Part shown: positions 1 to 5,391 of the stretch, piece by piece
Position numbering within the stretch: the first letter of the stretch is position 1
Layout: every line of letters starts with the position of its first letter
NCBI GenBank assembly: GCA_017405545.1
Contig: JAFRAF010000223.1
Location: 1 to 7,805 of the forward strand
Source of the DNA: Oscillospiraceae bacterium
Lineage (GTDB): Bacteria; Bacillota; Clostridia; Oscillospirales; Oscillospiraceae
Length of the DNA stretch: 7,805 bases
Direction: 5' to 3'
The notes under the pieces: generated by a model
What the model saw: only the letters and a program-made list of their open reading frames with translations
Database searches by the model: none
What the model was told of the DNA's origin: nothing
Made by a program: the position numbers and the translations under genes

Positions 1-2
1 AG

Positions 3-476
3 ACCTGTGAATACCTGAGAGCCCACGGGGTCGATTTCGAACTCAGCGAGCACGCTGCGGCCTTCAACATGGCGGATCTGGACTCCATCGAGCTGCCATA
101 TCCGGACTGCGAGGCGAAAAATCTGTTTATCCGTGACGATAAAAAGCGGAAATACTGTCTTATTACTGTCAAGGGAGACAAGAGGGTGGATCTGAAGAAG
201 TTCAGAAAGGACCACGGATTCAGGCCCCTGTGCTTTGCTTCGGCTGAGGACCTGATGAATATAATGAAGCTCATTCCCGGAGCGGTAACTCCCCTGGGCC
301 TTCTCAATGACGAGGAACGAAGGGTGGTCTGGTATGTGGACAAATGCTTCCTCGGCGGAATCGCCGGAGTGCATCCCAACGACAACAGAGCCACGGTGTG
401 GATGCGGGCTGAGGAGCTCATACGCGTCATAAAAGAGCACGGAAACGAGGTGCACATGTTGGATCTGGACGCTTAA
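3..476 (+). CDS. Prolyl-tRNA editing protein, ProX/PrdX (YbaK/EbsC) family, 5' end missing
   Basis: The frame is open to the left edge, so the protein begins upstream; 157 C-terminal residues are visible. A Met at base 69 is internal, because the upstream codons continue the family alignment (YLRAHGVDFELSEHAAAF). Family members are free-standing trans-editing deacylases that hydrolyse mischarged Ala-tRNA(Pro) in the cytoplasm and protect against errors of prolyl-tRNA synthetase. Visible signatures, in order, are KNLFIRD (residues 39-45), a lysine-rich ITVKGDKRVDLKK segment, PGAVTPLGLLND (92-103) and GVHPNDNRATVWM (122-134). These match the ProX-type order of motifs (GSVSPFGLLND and HPN-type elements) rather than the more distant YbaK subgroup. 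Roughly 10-15 N-terminal residues appear to be missing. It is convergent with the minus-strand operon and ends 39 nt before a shared terminator hairpin. Family assignment is confident; exact substrate specificity is inferred from the family. Confidence 0.88.
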   Translation, partial: TCEYLRAHGVDFELSEHAAAFNMADLDSIELPYPDCEAKNLFIRDDKKRKYCLITVKGDKRVDLKKFRKDHGFRPLCFASAEDLMNIMKLIPGAVTPLGLLNDEERRVVWYVDKCFLGGIAGVHPNDNRATVWMRAEELIRVIKEHGNEVHMLDLDA

Positions 477-515
477 ACGGCGTTCACCCGGCATAACAAA
501 AGAAAAAAGGGTACA

Positions 516-547
516 AAAAAGGACAGGCCAATGGGTCTGTCCTTTTT
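516..547. terminator. Bidirectional hairpin terminator between convergent genes
   Basis: A 14-bp inverted repeat (516-529 with 534-547, one G-T wobble) encloses the 4-nt loop AATG. The outer five pairs are A-T, so each strand has a T-run on its 3' side: TTTTT after CTGTCC on plus, and TTTTTT followed by a second T-run on minus. It would end the prolyl-tRNA editing gene on plus and the four-gene operon on minus. A second, weaker hairpin (GGGCG 552-556 with CGCCC 563-567, then TTTT shortly after) follows on the plus strand. Confidence 0.85.
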
Positions 548-577
548 CAGCGGGCGCGTATCCGCCCTGTTTTGCAA

Positions 578-892
578 TTATTGAATAAACGACGCCGCGA
601 GAATGCCTGCACCCGCAACGATCATAATCACCGAGCCGATGAGCATGCCGTTTTTCCCTCTGGCCCTGAACATCTCCGGATTATTCTCGTTGTAGAGTAT
701 ATCTATCTCGTCGCCTGCCTTGTACTTTTTGTTCAGCTTTGCGCCCAGTATACCTCCATCGCCCCGGACGGTCTTTCCCGCGGCGTAAAACTCCATGATA
801 GGGGTATACGTCGTCCTGACGTCGGTCACAGGATTAATCACTCCGATAAGCAGAAGCAACATGCCTGCGAGTAGTATTACATTCTCTGTCAT
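578..892 (-). CDS. Small membrane protein, DUF3592-like
   Basis: The protein has 104 residues: a hydrophobic helix at about 4-20, a soluble middle part, and a second helix at about 82-101. The middle contains YTPIMEFYAAGKTV, then KAGDEIDILYNENNPEMF (58-75). This is the 'x-P-V-V-E-F ... vGd-v-V-Y-n-P-n-N-P' pattern of DUF3592 proteins, which have a small beta domain held at the membrane between two helices; their function is unknown. The start is fixed by an in-frame TGA only two codons upstream, so ATG at 892 is the first possible start. The Shine-Dalgarno-like AGGAG touches that ATG with no spacing, which is odd; a later Met at residue 11 would cut away half of the first helix. It is the last gene of the minus operon, 25 nt after the methyltransferase and just before the terminator. 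Confidence 0.72.
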   Translation of the reverse strand: MTENVILLAGMLLLLIGVINPVTDVRTTYTPIMEFYAAGKTVRGDGGILGAKLNKKYKAGDEIDILYNENNPEMFRARGKNGMLIGSVIMIVAGAGILAASFIQ

Positions 893-917
893 CTCCTGTC
901 ACGTTTTCGCAGCTTTC

Positions 918-1670
918 TCACAGCGGTTTCCGTGAGAGCATGGCAAGAAATGTGGGAATGTTCAGCTCGTGCAGGCGTCCTTCTCCATTTGTATCCTCAT
1001 ACATCGCAAGGAGCGTAAAGCCCGCCTCCAGCTGTCCGCCTATCTGCTCCTCCAGCGAATGGGAAAACTGTATTCCCCCGTCATCAGCCTCAAGCTGCCT
1101 CATATGCTCCGGGTTTTTAAGCGGGTTAAAGGGCAGGGTGTTTATTATATGTTTCTCTTCTGCGTCCACAATGTAATTGACATAGTGGTCCGTACCGGAA
1201 ATGAGGAAGCCTCCGGGTCTGAGCACCCTGAAGCACTCCCGCCATATGGGTCTGACATCCTCCACGTAGCAGTTGGAAACCGGATGGAAGATGACGTCGA
1301 ATTCCCCGTCCTCAAAGGGCAGGGGCTTTGTCATATCGCCGCGTATGATTCGTATCTCATAGCCCTCACGCTCGGCCACTTTGCGATCGCTGTCCAACTG
1401 AAGCTGTGAGTAGTCCAGCACAGTGCACTCCGCCCCCAGGGCCGTGAATACCGGCATCTGCTGACCGCCGCCGCTGGCAAGTCCCAGGAGCTTTTTCCCT
1501 CTCAGATTCCCGAGCCAGCTATGGGGCACGGGCTTTGTGGGCGTGAGCAGCACGTCCCAGTCGCCGTTTTTGGCTCTCTCATATATCTCGTGGGAGACAG
1601 GTTTCCCCCATTCCCAGCCCTCGCGTATCCATCTGTCGATAGTCAGGGAGTTTATATCCTGATAATCCAT
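918..1670 (-). CDS. Class I SAM-dependent methyltransferase (substrate unknown)
   Basis: The 250-residue protein has a Rossmann-type methyltransferase core. The SAM-binding motif I is LLGLASGGGQQ (61-71), preceded by RGKK. The acidic residue at the end of strand 2 is D86 in VLDYS, D112 in GDMTKPLPF covers the adenine side, FDVIFHPVS (124-132) is strand 4, and RVLRPGGFLISG (148-159) is the typical post-III motif. An N-terminal 45 residues rich in Trp (IDRWIREGWEWGKP) and a C-terminal extension probably form the substrate cap. Related Clostridia proteins are annotated only as generic methyltransferases. The start is ATG 1670, with GAGGAAG about 6-9 nt upstream. It sits 58 nt downstream of the homocysteine methyltransferase gene and is probably co-transcribed with it. 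Use of SAM is confident; the acceptor cannot be read from the sequence. Confidence 0.9.
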   Translation of the reverse strand: MDYQDINSLTIDRWIREGWEWGKPVSHEIYERAKNGDWDVLLTPTKPVPHSWLGNLRGKKLLGLASGGGQQMPVFTALGAECTVLDYSQLQLDSDRKVAEREGYEIRIIRGDMTKPLPFEDGEFDVIFHPVSNCYVEDVRPIWRECFRVLRPGGFLISGTDHYVNYIVDAEEKHIINTLPFNPLKNPEHMRQLEADDGGIQFSHSLEEQIGGQLEAGFTLLAMYEDTNGEGRLHELNIPTFLAMLSRKPL

Positions 1671-1728
1671 CTCTCTTCCTCTTTCCCTGTCCGCGCGGCA
1701 AGAGACCCGCCGGCCGGAACGGGCCCGA

Positions 1729-2949
1729 CTACTGAATTTTTACAGCGCCGTAGAACTCGGCACCGGGCAGCTCGTCCCTTATGCCCGCCCTGCCCGGATA
1801 GTAACGCAGCAGCTGCAGCAGAGTCTCTCCCCCGTTTTCAAATATCAGCGGCTCCCGCACGGAGCCCAGCTCCATAGCCAGCTCCCCGGGGTCAATATCC
1901 TCGCCGCCGTTTAAGTCGATGAGTATGCAGTCGCAGTCCCCGGAGACCTCGTCCAGAGCGTCCAGCAGCTCGTCGACGTCCCCGTCATAGCTGACTCTGC
2001 CGACCTCGTATTCCGAGTTTATATCCAGAACCCTTCTCGGTGAGGCGATGTAAGCGGCGGAGCGCTCTCTCATGGGCGGGTATGAAATATCCTTCAGCTC
2101 ACGGGCTATGGCCTTTATGTACTCGGGGGAAGCGCCGCAGCAGCCGCCTATGAGGCGGACGCCCATGTCTATATAGCGGGAAGTGTATGAGGCAAACTCC
2201 TCAGGGCCCAGGTCATACACGGTCTGACCGTTTTCCATCCTCGGCATCCCCGCGTTCGCCTTGGCTATAAGAGGAAGCGCCGTAACGGCAGACATACGCC
2301 TTACGGTATCTATAAGGCCGTCGGGCCCCATGGAGCAGTTGGCGCCTACAGCCGCCGCGCCCATGCCCTCGCATATCACCGCACATGCCTCCGGGCTGTT
2401 GCCCATAAAGGTAGAGCCCTTATCCGTGAAGGTCATTGTCGCGAATATGGGGCTGTCGCAGCACTCCTTCGCCGCAATAATGGCGGCCCGCATCTCCGTT
2501 ATGTCGCCGAAGGTCTCAAAATGGAGCACATCCGCTCCCGCATCCCTCAGTGGCACCGCCTGTTCACGAAAGAGCTCCAGAGCCTCGTCAAAGCTCATAT
2601 CACCCACAGGCTCCATTATCTCCCCCGTGGGCCCTATTGAGGCCGCAACGCAGGCTCTGTCCTCCGCCGCAGTGCGGGCCAGCTTGACCCCGTAATAGTT
2701 GATGTCATACAGGCCCGCCGCGCAGTGAAAGCGCAGAAGGGACGTCCTGCCCCCGGAAAATGTGTTCGTCTGTATAATATCTGAGCCTGCCAGCACGTAG
2801 TCCCTGTGAAGGGCGCGCACCATGTCCGGCCTTGTCACATTCCAGGTCTCCCCGCATTCCTCGGGGCCCAGCCCCATGCGGCCAAGAATAACGCCCTTTG
2901 ATCCGTCATAAAGCAGCGGAGACTGCCTCAGTCTTTTTACTATATCCAT
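1729..2949 (-). CDS. Homocysteine S-methyltransferase family protein (MetH N-terminal-like) with shortened C-terminal pterin-domain-like tail
   Basis: The 406-residue protein is cytoplasmic. Residues 1-288 form the zinc-dependent homocysteine-binding TIM barrel. Visible motifs are YDGSKGVILGRMG near the N-terminus, AGSDIIQTNTFSG (54-66), GPTGE (106-110), GANCSMGP (202-209) and RLIGGCCGASPEYI (265-278). The three zinc/thiolate ligands are C205, C270 and C271, almost the spacing of MetH-type enzymes. Such enzymes methylate homocysteine to methionine using a methyl donor held on a corrinoid, methylfolate, betaine or S-methylmethionine. Residues about 305-400 resemble the start of the MetH pterin (DHPS-like) domain: ILIDLNGG echoes DVNVG, and LLRYYPGRAGI echoes an ALxxYPGKxLI-type element. 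That part is far shorter than a full pterin domain, and no cobalamin-binding module follows. AGGAGG at 2960-2965, 10 nt from the ATG, defines the start. The donor is unknown; the zinc-dependent homocysteine-methylating role is strongly supported. Confidence 0.88.
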   Translation of the reverse strand: MDIVKRLRQSPLLYDGSKGVILGRMGLGPEECGETWNVTRPDMVRALHRDYVLAGSDIIQTNTFSGGRTSLLRFHCAAGLYDINYYGVKLARTAAEDRACVAASIGPTGEIMEPVGDMSFDEALELFREQAVPLRDAGADVLHFETFGDITEMRAAIIAAKECCDSPIFATMTFTDKGSTFMGNSPEACAVICEGMGAAAVGANCSMGPDGLIDTVRRMSAVTALPLIAKANAGMPRMENGQTVYDLGPEEFASYTSRYIDMGVRLIGGCCGASPEYIKAIARELKDISYPPMRERSAAYIASPRRVLDINSEYEVGRVSYDGDVDELLDALDEVSGDCDCILIDLNGGEDIDPGELAMELGSVREPLIFENGGETLLQLLRYYPGRAGIRDELPGAEFYGAVKIQ

Positions 2950-2959
2950 ATCGACCTGT

Positions 2960-2965
2960 CCTCCT
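2960..2965 (-). promoter_or_regulatory. Ribosome binding site overlapping the preceding stop codon
   Basis: AGGAGG on the minus strand lies 10 nt upstream of the homocysteine methyltransferase ATG (2949). Its first bases are also part of the TAG stop of the upstream gene (2964-2966). Ribosomes ending on the first gene therefore sit on the binding site of the second, which supports one transcript and possible translational coupling. Confidence 0.75.
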
Positions 2966-3629
2966 AAAGCGTTTCTATGATAGAACCCACATCAGTCAGC
3001 GGGTAATCGCTGAAGTATTTTATACGGAGTCCTCTGCTCTCCGCAAATGCATATATCTCTTCCCGGTCCGGATGGGCGCTCAAATTTCCGTTGAAGATGA
3101 GCTCATCCCCCACCCTGCCTGAGGCCCCTCCGAGAAAGCCGCAGTCATAACCCGGAAGCTCCACAAAGCCGGGGCGTATCAGCAGACAGCTTATACCGGG
3201 CAGCCTGTCCAGCGCGGCTTTTATCCCCCTGTCGGCGCTTATTACAGAGCTCCCGTCCACCACGACACAGGAGCACTTTGTGTAGCCCTGATTGACGTTC
3301 ACAGGCTCCAGCCCCATGTCCTTTGCCGCTTTGAGGAGGCCCGGGTCCGTGTATTTCAGGCAGTGTATGAAAAAACTGTCCAGGCATACGGCGTTGAAGG
3401 GCACACAGGCGGGGTAGCCAGCCCTCACCTGCCCGGCTTCAGCCCTGTATACAGGGCTGTCGGGCCTGACGCCCAGCTTGCACATGGCTATATCCGGGTG
3501 GGCGGCAATCGCCCTCTCCACGCCGGGCAGGGGCTCAGTCAGCACCGCTTTACAGCCCAGGCTTTCCACATATCCGATTAGACGCCTGTCCGTGTCCACG
3601 GACATGTACACAGTGCCCATATGCCTCAT
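2964..3629 (-). CDS. DUF6873-like protein, putative pentein (GME) fold
   Basis: The 221-residue protein has no signal peptide or membrane segment. I recognise the pattern of an uncharacterised Clostridia family, named DUF6873 'GME fold' in current annotation. GME means guanidino-group-modifying-enzyme fold, shared by arginine deiminases and amidinotransferases. Conserved-looking elements are AHPDIAMCKLG (43-53), NVNQGYTKCSCVVVDG (111-126), ISADRGI (130-136), IRPGFVELPGYDCGFLGGASG (151-171), NLSAHPD (182-188) and FSDYPLTDVGSI (206-217). Repeated short blocks of the type Gly-rich turn plus Asp/Cys/His fit a pentein propeller, but no catalytic triad can be assigned safely. The ATG at 3629 has its nearest good Shine-Dalgarno (GGAGGA, 3647-3652) 17 nt away, which is too far. 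An in-frame TGA six codons upstream leaves little choice; Met4 (3620), with GAGG 3 nt before it, is the alternative. It is the first gene of the minus operon. The enzymatic activity is unknown. Confidence 0.72.
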   Translation of the reverse strand: MRHMGTVYMSVDTDRRLIGYVESLGCKAVLTEPLPGVERAIAAHPDIAMCKLGVRPDSPVYRAEAGQVRAGYPACVPFNAVCLDSFFIHCLKYTDPGLLKAAKDMGLEPVNVNQGYTKCSCVVVDGSSVISADRGIKAALDRLPGISCLLIRPGFVELPGYDCGFLGGASGRVGDELIFNGNLSAHPDREEIYAFAESRGLRIKYFSDYPLTDVGSIIETL

Positions 3630-3671
3630 TCGCCCGCTCGTTCAGTTCCTCCGTTCAGCTTATACAACGCC

Positions 3672-3694
3672 CCGCGGCAAAGCGTCCCGCGGCG
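3672..3694 (-). repeat. GC-rich inverted repeat in the operon leader
   Basis: Two copies of the self-complementary hexamer CCGCGG (3672-3677 and 3687-3692) are separated by 9 nt. In the minus-strand transcript they can pair into a short GC-rich hairpin. This lies about 10 nt downstream of the predicted transcription start and about 45 nt before the first start codon. It has no T-run, so it is not a terminator. It may stabilise the leader or be incidental in GC-rich DNA. Confidence 0.35.
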
Positions 3695-3710
3695 ATGTCT
3701 GTTCTGTCAT

Positions 3711-3739
3711 ATTATACCATAAGGCCATGAAAAAATCGA
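3711..3739 (-). promoter_or_regulatory. Sigma-A promoter of the minus-strand methyltransferase operon
   Basis: Reading the minus strand, a perfect TATAAT (3711-3716) is preceded by TG one base before it (extended -10, TGGTATAAT). With a 17-nt spacer, a poor -35 TCGATT (3734-3739) matches 3 of 6 positions. The extended -10 could compensate. The expected start is near 3704, giving a leader of about 75 nt before the DUF6873-like gene. Confidence 0.65.
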
Positions 3740-3839
3740 CATAATCGGCTTAAAAACATGTCCCGCCCGGTTTTGTATCCGCCGCGGGATTTCTCACGCC
3801 CTGTCTCTCTATGTTTTTTTATTTTTCCGTCCGCATGCA

Positions 3840-3868
3840 TTTACAAAAAAAGACAGAAAGAGTATAAT
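3840..3868 (+). promoter_or_regulatory. Sigma-A promoter of xpt
   Basis: TTTACA (3840-3845), a 17-nt spacer and a perfect TATAAT (3863-3868) match the sigma-A consensus at 11 of 12 positions. The start would fall near 3875, leaving a leader of only about 27 nt before the xpt ATG. It is divergent from the operon promoter; about 100 nt between them (3740-3839) hold a T-run but no other clear signal. Confidence 0.82.
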
Positions 3869-3901
3869 TATTTAATAAAGCAGACAGCGGAGGATAGGGT
3901 T

Positions 3902-4474
3902 ATGAAGCTTTGGGAAGATCGTATCGTAAGGGACGGCAAGGTTCGCGAGGGCAATGTCCTCAAGGTGGACAGCTTTTTAAATCACCAGATGGATGTAAAG
4001 CTTTTCCGGCAGCTTGCCGCAGAGTTTAAACGCCTGTACTCTGATAAGGAGATCAACAAAATACTGACTATCGAGGCCTCCGGCATAGGAATAGCCTGCG
4101 CCACCGCCGAGGAGTTCGGCTGTCCGGTGATATTCGCGAAAAAGACAAAGACAAAGAATATCGCCGGCGATGTGTATACCTGCAAGGTGGAGTCCTTCAC
4201 ACACAGCACGGTCTACGACGTCATCGTCGCCAAGGAGTTCCTCGGCCCGGAGGACAAGGTGCTTATTATTGACGACTTCCTGGCAAACGGCGCCGCCCTC
4301 ATGGGACTTATAAAAATAGTAAACGACGCCGGTGCGACCCTTGTGGGCGCCGGAATAGCTATAGAAAAAGCCTTCCAGCCCGGCGGAGAGCTAATTCGCT
4401 CCAAAGGCGTCAGGGTGGAGTCCCTGGCCCGCATCAAATCCATGAGTGAAAACGGCGGCATTGAATTCTGCTGA
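3902..4474 (+). CDS. xpt: Xanthine phosphoribosyltransferase
   Basis: The enzyme transfers the phosphoribosyl group of PRPP to xanthine, giving XMP for guanine nucleotide salvage in the cytoplasm. The 190 residues from this start agree with the roughly 190-residue length of Bacillus Xpt. The N-terminus MKLWEDRIVRDG, LKVDSFLNHQMD (20-31), ILTIEASGIGIA (54-65), FAKKTKTKNI (78-87) and the PRPP-binding loop VLIIDDFLANG (120-130) are all characteristic. The start is set by GGAGGA at 3889-3894, 7 nt before the ATG. The frame stays open 48 codons upstream, but that stretch runs across the promoter and is not protein-like. It is a single-gene unit with its own promoter and terminator. No xanthine permease gene (pbuX) follows, unlike the Bacillus operon. 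Confidence 0.95.
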   Translation: MKLWEDRIVRDGKVREGNVLKVDSFLNHQMDVKLFRQLAAEFKRLYSDKEINKILTIEASGIGIACATAEEFGCPVIFAKKTKTKNIAGDVYTCKVESFTHSTVYDVIVAKEFLGPEDKVLIIDDFLANGAALMGLIKIVNDAGATLVGAGIAIEKAFQPGGELIRSKGVRVESLARIKSMSENGGIEFC

Positions 4475-4531
4475 GTGCGCGGCGGCCGATTGGGTAAATA
4501 CATAAATACAGAAACAGAATACTTAACAGAT

Positions 4532-4562
4532 AAGGCGCGGATCTCTCCGCGCCTTCAATTTT
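4532..4562 (+). terminator. Rho-independent terminator of xpt
   Basis: AAGGCGCGGA (4532-4541) pairs with TCCGCGCCTT (4546-4555) around the loop TCTC, a perfect 10-bp GC-rich stem. It is followed by CAATTTT, a short and imperfect T-run. It lies 57 nt after the xpt stop and 59 nt beyond the convergent spoVT stop, so it may serve both, though the minus-strand side has only TT then ATCTGTT. Confidence 0.75.
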
Positions 4563-4614
4563 GCCACAGCTTTATCGGATAGCAAGCGCAGCCCTCCCTG
4601 TTCGGCTTTTCAGG

Positions 4615-5154
4615 TCAGCTTTCCATCTGACGGCCGAGGAAGCCGGCCGCGGTCTGGGCCAGCTTGTATTCCACCTCGCCGGAGACCGCGTCGCCCTCGT
4701 TAATAAACAGGACGCAGCCCATCACATCGCCCTCGCTGATTATCGGGGCGGCCACGCCGATGCCGTAGCGTTCGGCCCCCTCGGCGACGGACTGGACCCT
4801 GTCCCCGTATCTGCGCTGATATACCTGGCGGCCCTCCATGATATGCTCAAGGTCCTCGCTTATCCGTTTTCCCGTTAGCTCACGCCGGGGCAGACCGCAC
4901 ACGGCGATCAGGTTGTCCCTGTCAGATATGGCCGAGACGCAGCCGGTGGTCTTGTTTATGGTGTCGCACATATGGCCCGCGAAATCGCTGAGCTCACCCA
5001 TGGGCGAATACTTCTTGAAGATGACCTCTCCATCCTTTTCGGTGTATATTTCCAAAGGGTCACCCTCCCGGATGCGCATGGTGCGTCTTATCTCTTTCGG
5101 GATAACTATCCTGCCCAGCTCATCTATCCTGCGGACGATACCTGTTGCTTTCAT
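4615..5154 (-). CDS. spoVT: Stage V sporulation protein T (AbrB-type DNA-binding regulator with GAF domain)
   Basis: The 179 residues are practically the length of Bacillus SpoVT (178). Residues 1-50 form the swapped-hairpin AbrB DNA-binding domain: MKATGIVRRIDELGRIVIPK, EIRRTMRIREGDPLEIY and VIFKKYSP. This is the near-invariant SpoVT/AbrB N-terminus that binds DNA as a dimer or tetramer. Residues about 55-178 form the GAF-like sensor domain typical of SpoVT and absent from AbrB and Abh (AISDRDNLIAVCG, YGIGVAAPIISEGDVMGCVLF). SpoVT tunes sigma-G-dependent genes in the forespore and affects spore coat and germination properties. The start is ATG 5154 with AGGAGG (5164-5169) 9 nt upstream. A sigma-G-like promoter lies just upstream. 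The gene is monocistronic and convergent with xpt. Its presence implies the organism belongs to a spore-forming lineage. Confidence 0.93.
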   Translation of the reverse strand: MKATGIVRRIDELGRIVIPKEIRRTMRIREGDPLEIYTEKDGEVIFKKYSPMGELSDFAGHMCDTINKTTGCVSAISDRDNLIAVCGLPRRELTGKRISEDLEHIMEGRQVYQRRYGDRVQSVAEGAERYGIGVAAPIISEGDVMGCVLFINEGDAVSGEVEYKLAQTAAGFLGRQMES

Positions 5155-5192
5155 ATGAAAAATCCTCCTGTTTTTCTATCTTTAGTCTCAGA

Positions 5193-5222
5193 TAGTATTT
5201 GCAGGAGCATTTTTTGTTATGC
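5193..5222 (-). promoter_or_regulatory. Candidate sigma-G (forespore) promoter of spoVT
   Basis: On the minus strand GCATA (5218-5222) is followed after exactly 18 nt by AATACTA (5193-5199). The sigma-G consensus known from Bacillus is about GHATR, 18 nt, CATNHTA, so only the first base of the -10 box deviates. The start would be near 5186, giving a leader of about 30 nt that contains the spoVT ribosome binding site. Bacillus spoVT is sigma-G dependent, so position and sequence agree. Confidence 0.6.
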
Positions 5223-5311
5223 AGGCAGCTTCGATATACGCGCAAAAGCGCATGAGCGCCCATGCCGTGTCGGATATGTTACAAACCGACGATATGTTTT
5301 TTGTCTCACAC
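5223..5311. other. Intergenic stretch upstream of spoVT, no gene seen
   Basis: No credible protein is encoded here. It contains short GC inverted repeats (GCGCAAAAGCGC and GCGCATGAGCGC around 5240-5260) and two copies of GATATGTT (near 5274 and 5290) about 16 nt apart. These are candidate operator-like elements next to the spoVT promoter but may be chance. Confidence 0.3.
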
Positions 5312-5347
5312 AAAAATCCCCGGAGAGCTTGCCCTCTCCGGGGATTT
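5312..5347 (-). terminator. Strong Rho-independent terminator of the SLH protein gene
   Basis: A perfect 14-bp stem (5314-5327 with 5334-5347, CCCCGGAGAG core) has a 6-nt loop and reads on the minus strand into TTTTT (5312-5316). It lies about 45 nt after the stop of the SLH gene and separates it from the spoVT promoter. The plus-strand side has only ATTTG, so it works mainly on minus. Confidence 0.9.
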
Positions 5348-5391
5348 GCTTATGCATGTGTTGTTTTTGTCCTATGCGCGGGCTCTGAGGA

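Noticed and set aside
572..874. Plus-strand open frame opposite the DUF3592-like gene, and the many similar antisense frames across 940-3580 and 5569-7749
   Set aside because: They mirror real genes in GC-rich DNA, lack ribosome binding sites and recognisable domains, while the opposite strands carry clear protein families.
1671..1728. Frameshifted remainder of the pterin domain after the homocysteine methyltransferase stop
   Set aside because: Only 58 nt separate it from the next gene, which is a clear SAM methyltransferase; there is no room for the missing half of the domain.
3758..3901. In-frame upstream extension of xpt by 48 codons
   Set aside because: The extension runs across a near-consensus promoter, reads like low-complexity non-family protein, and lacks a ribosome binding site; ATG 3902 has GGAGGA at 7 nt and matches the known Xpt N-terminus.
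3630..3901. Purine riboswitch upstream of xpt
   Set aside because: The xpt promoter lies at 3840-3868, so the transcript leader is too short, and I could not find the conserved three-way-junction core by eye.
5240..5262. GCGC-rich short inverted repeats as a terminator or array
   Set aside because: The stems are 4-5 bp with no proper T-run and no regular repetition; listed only as intergenic content.
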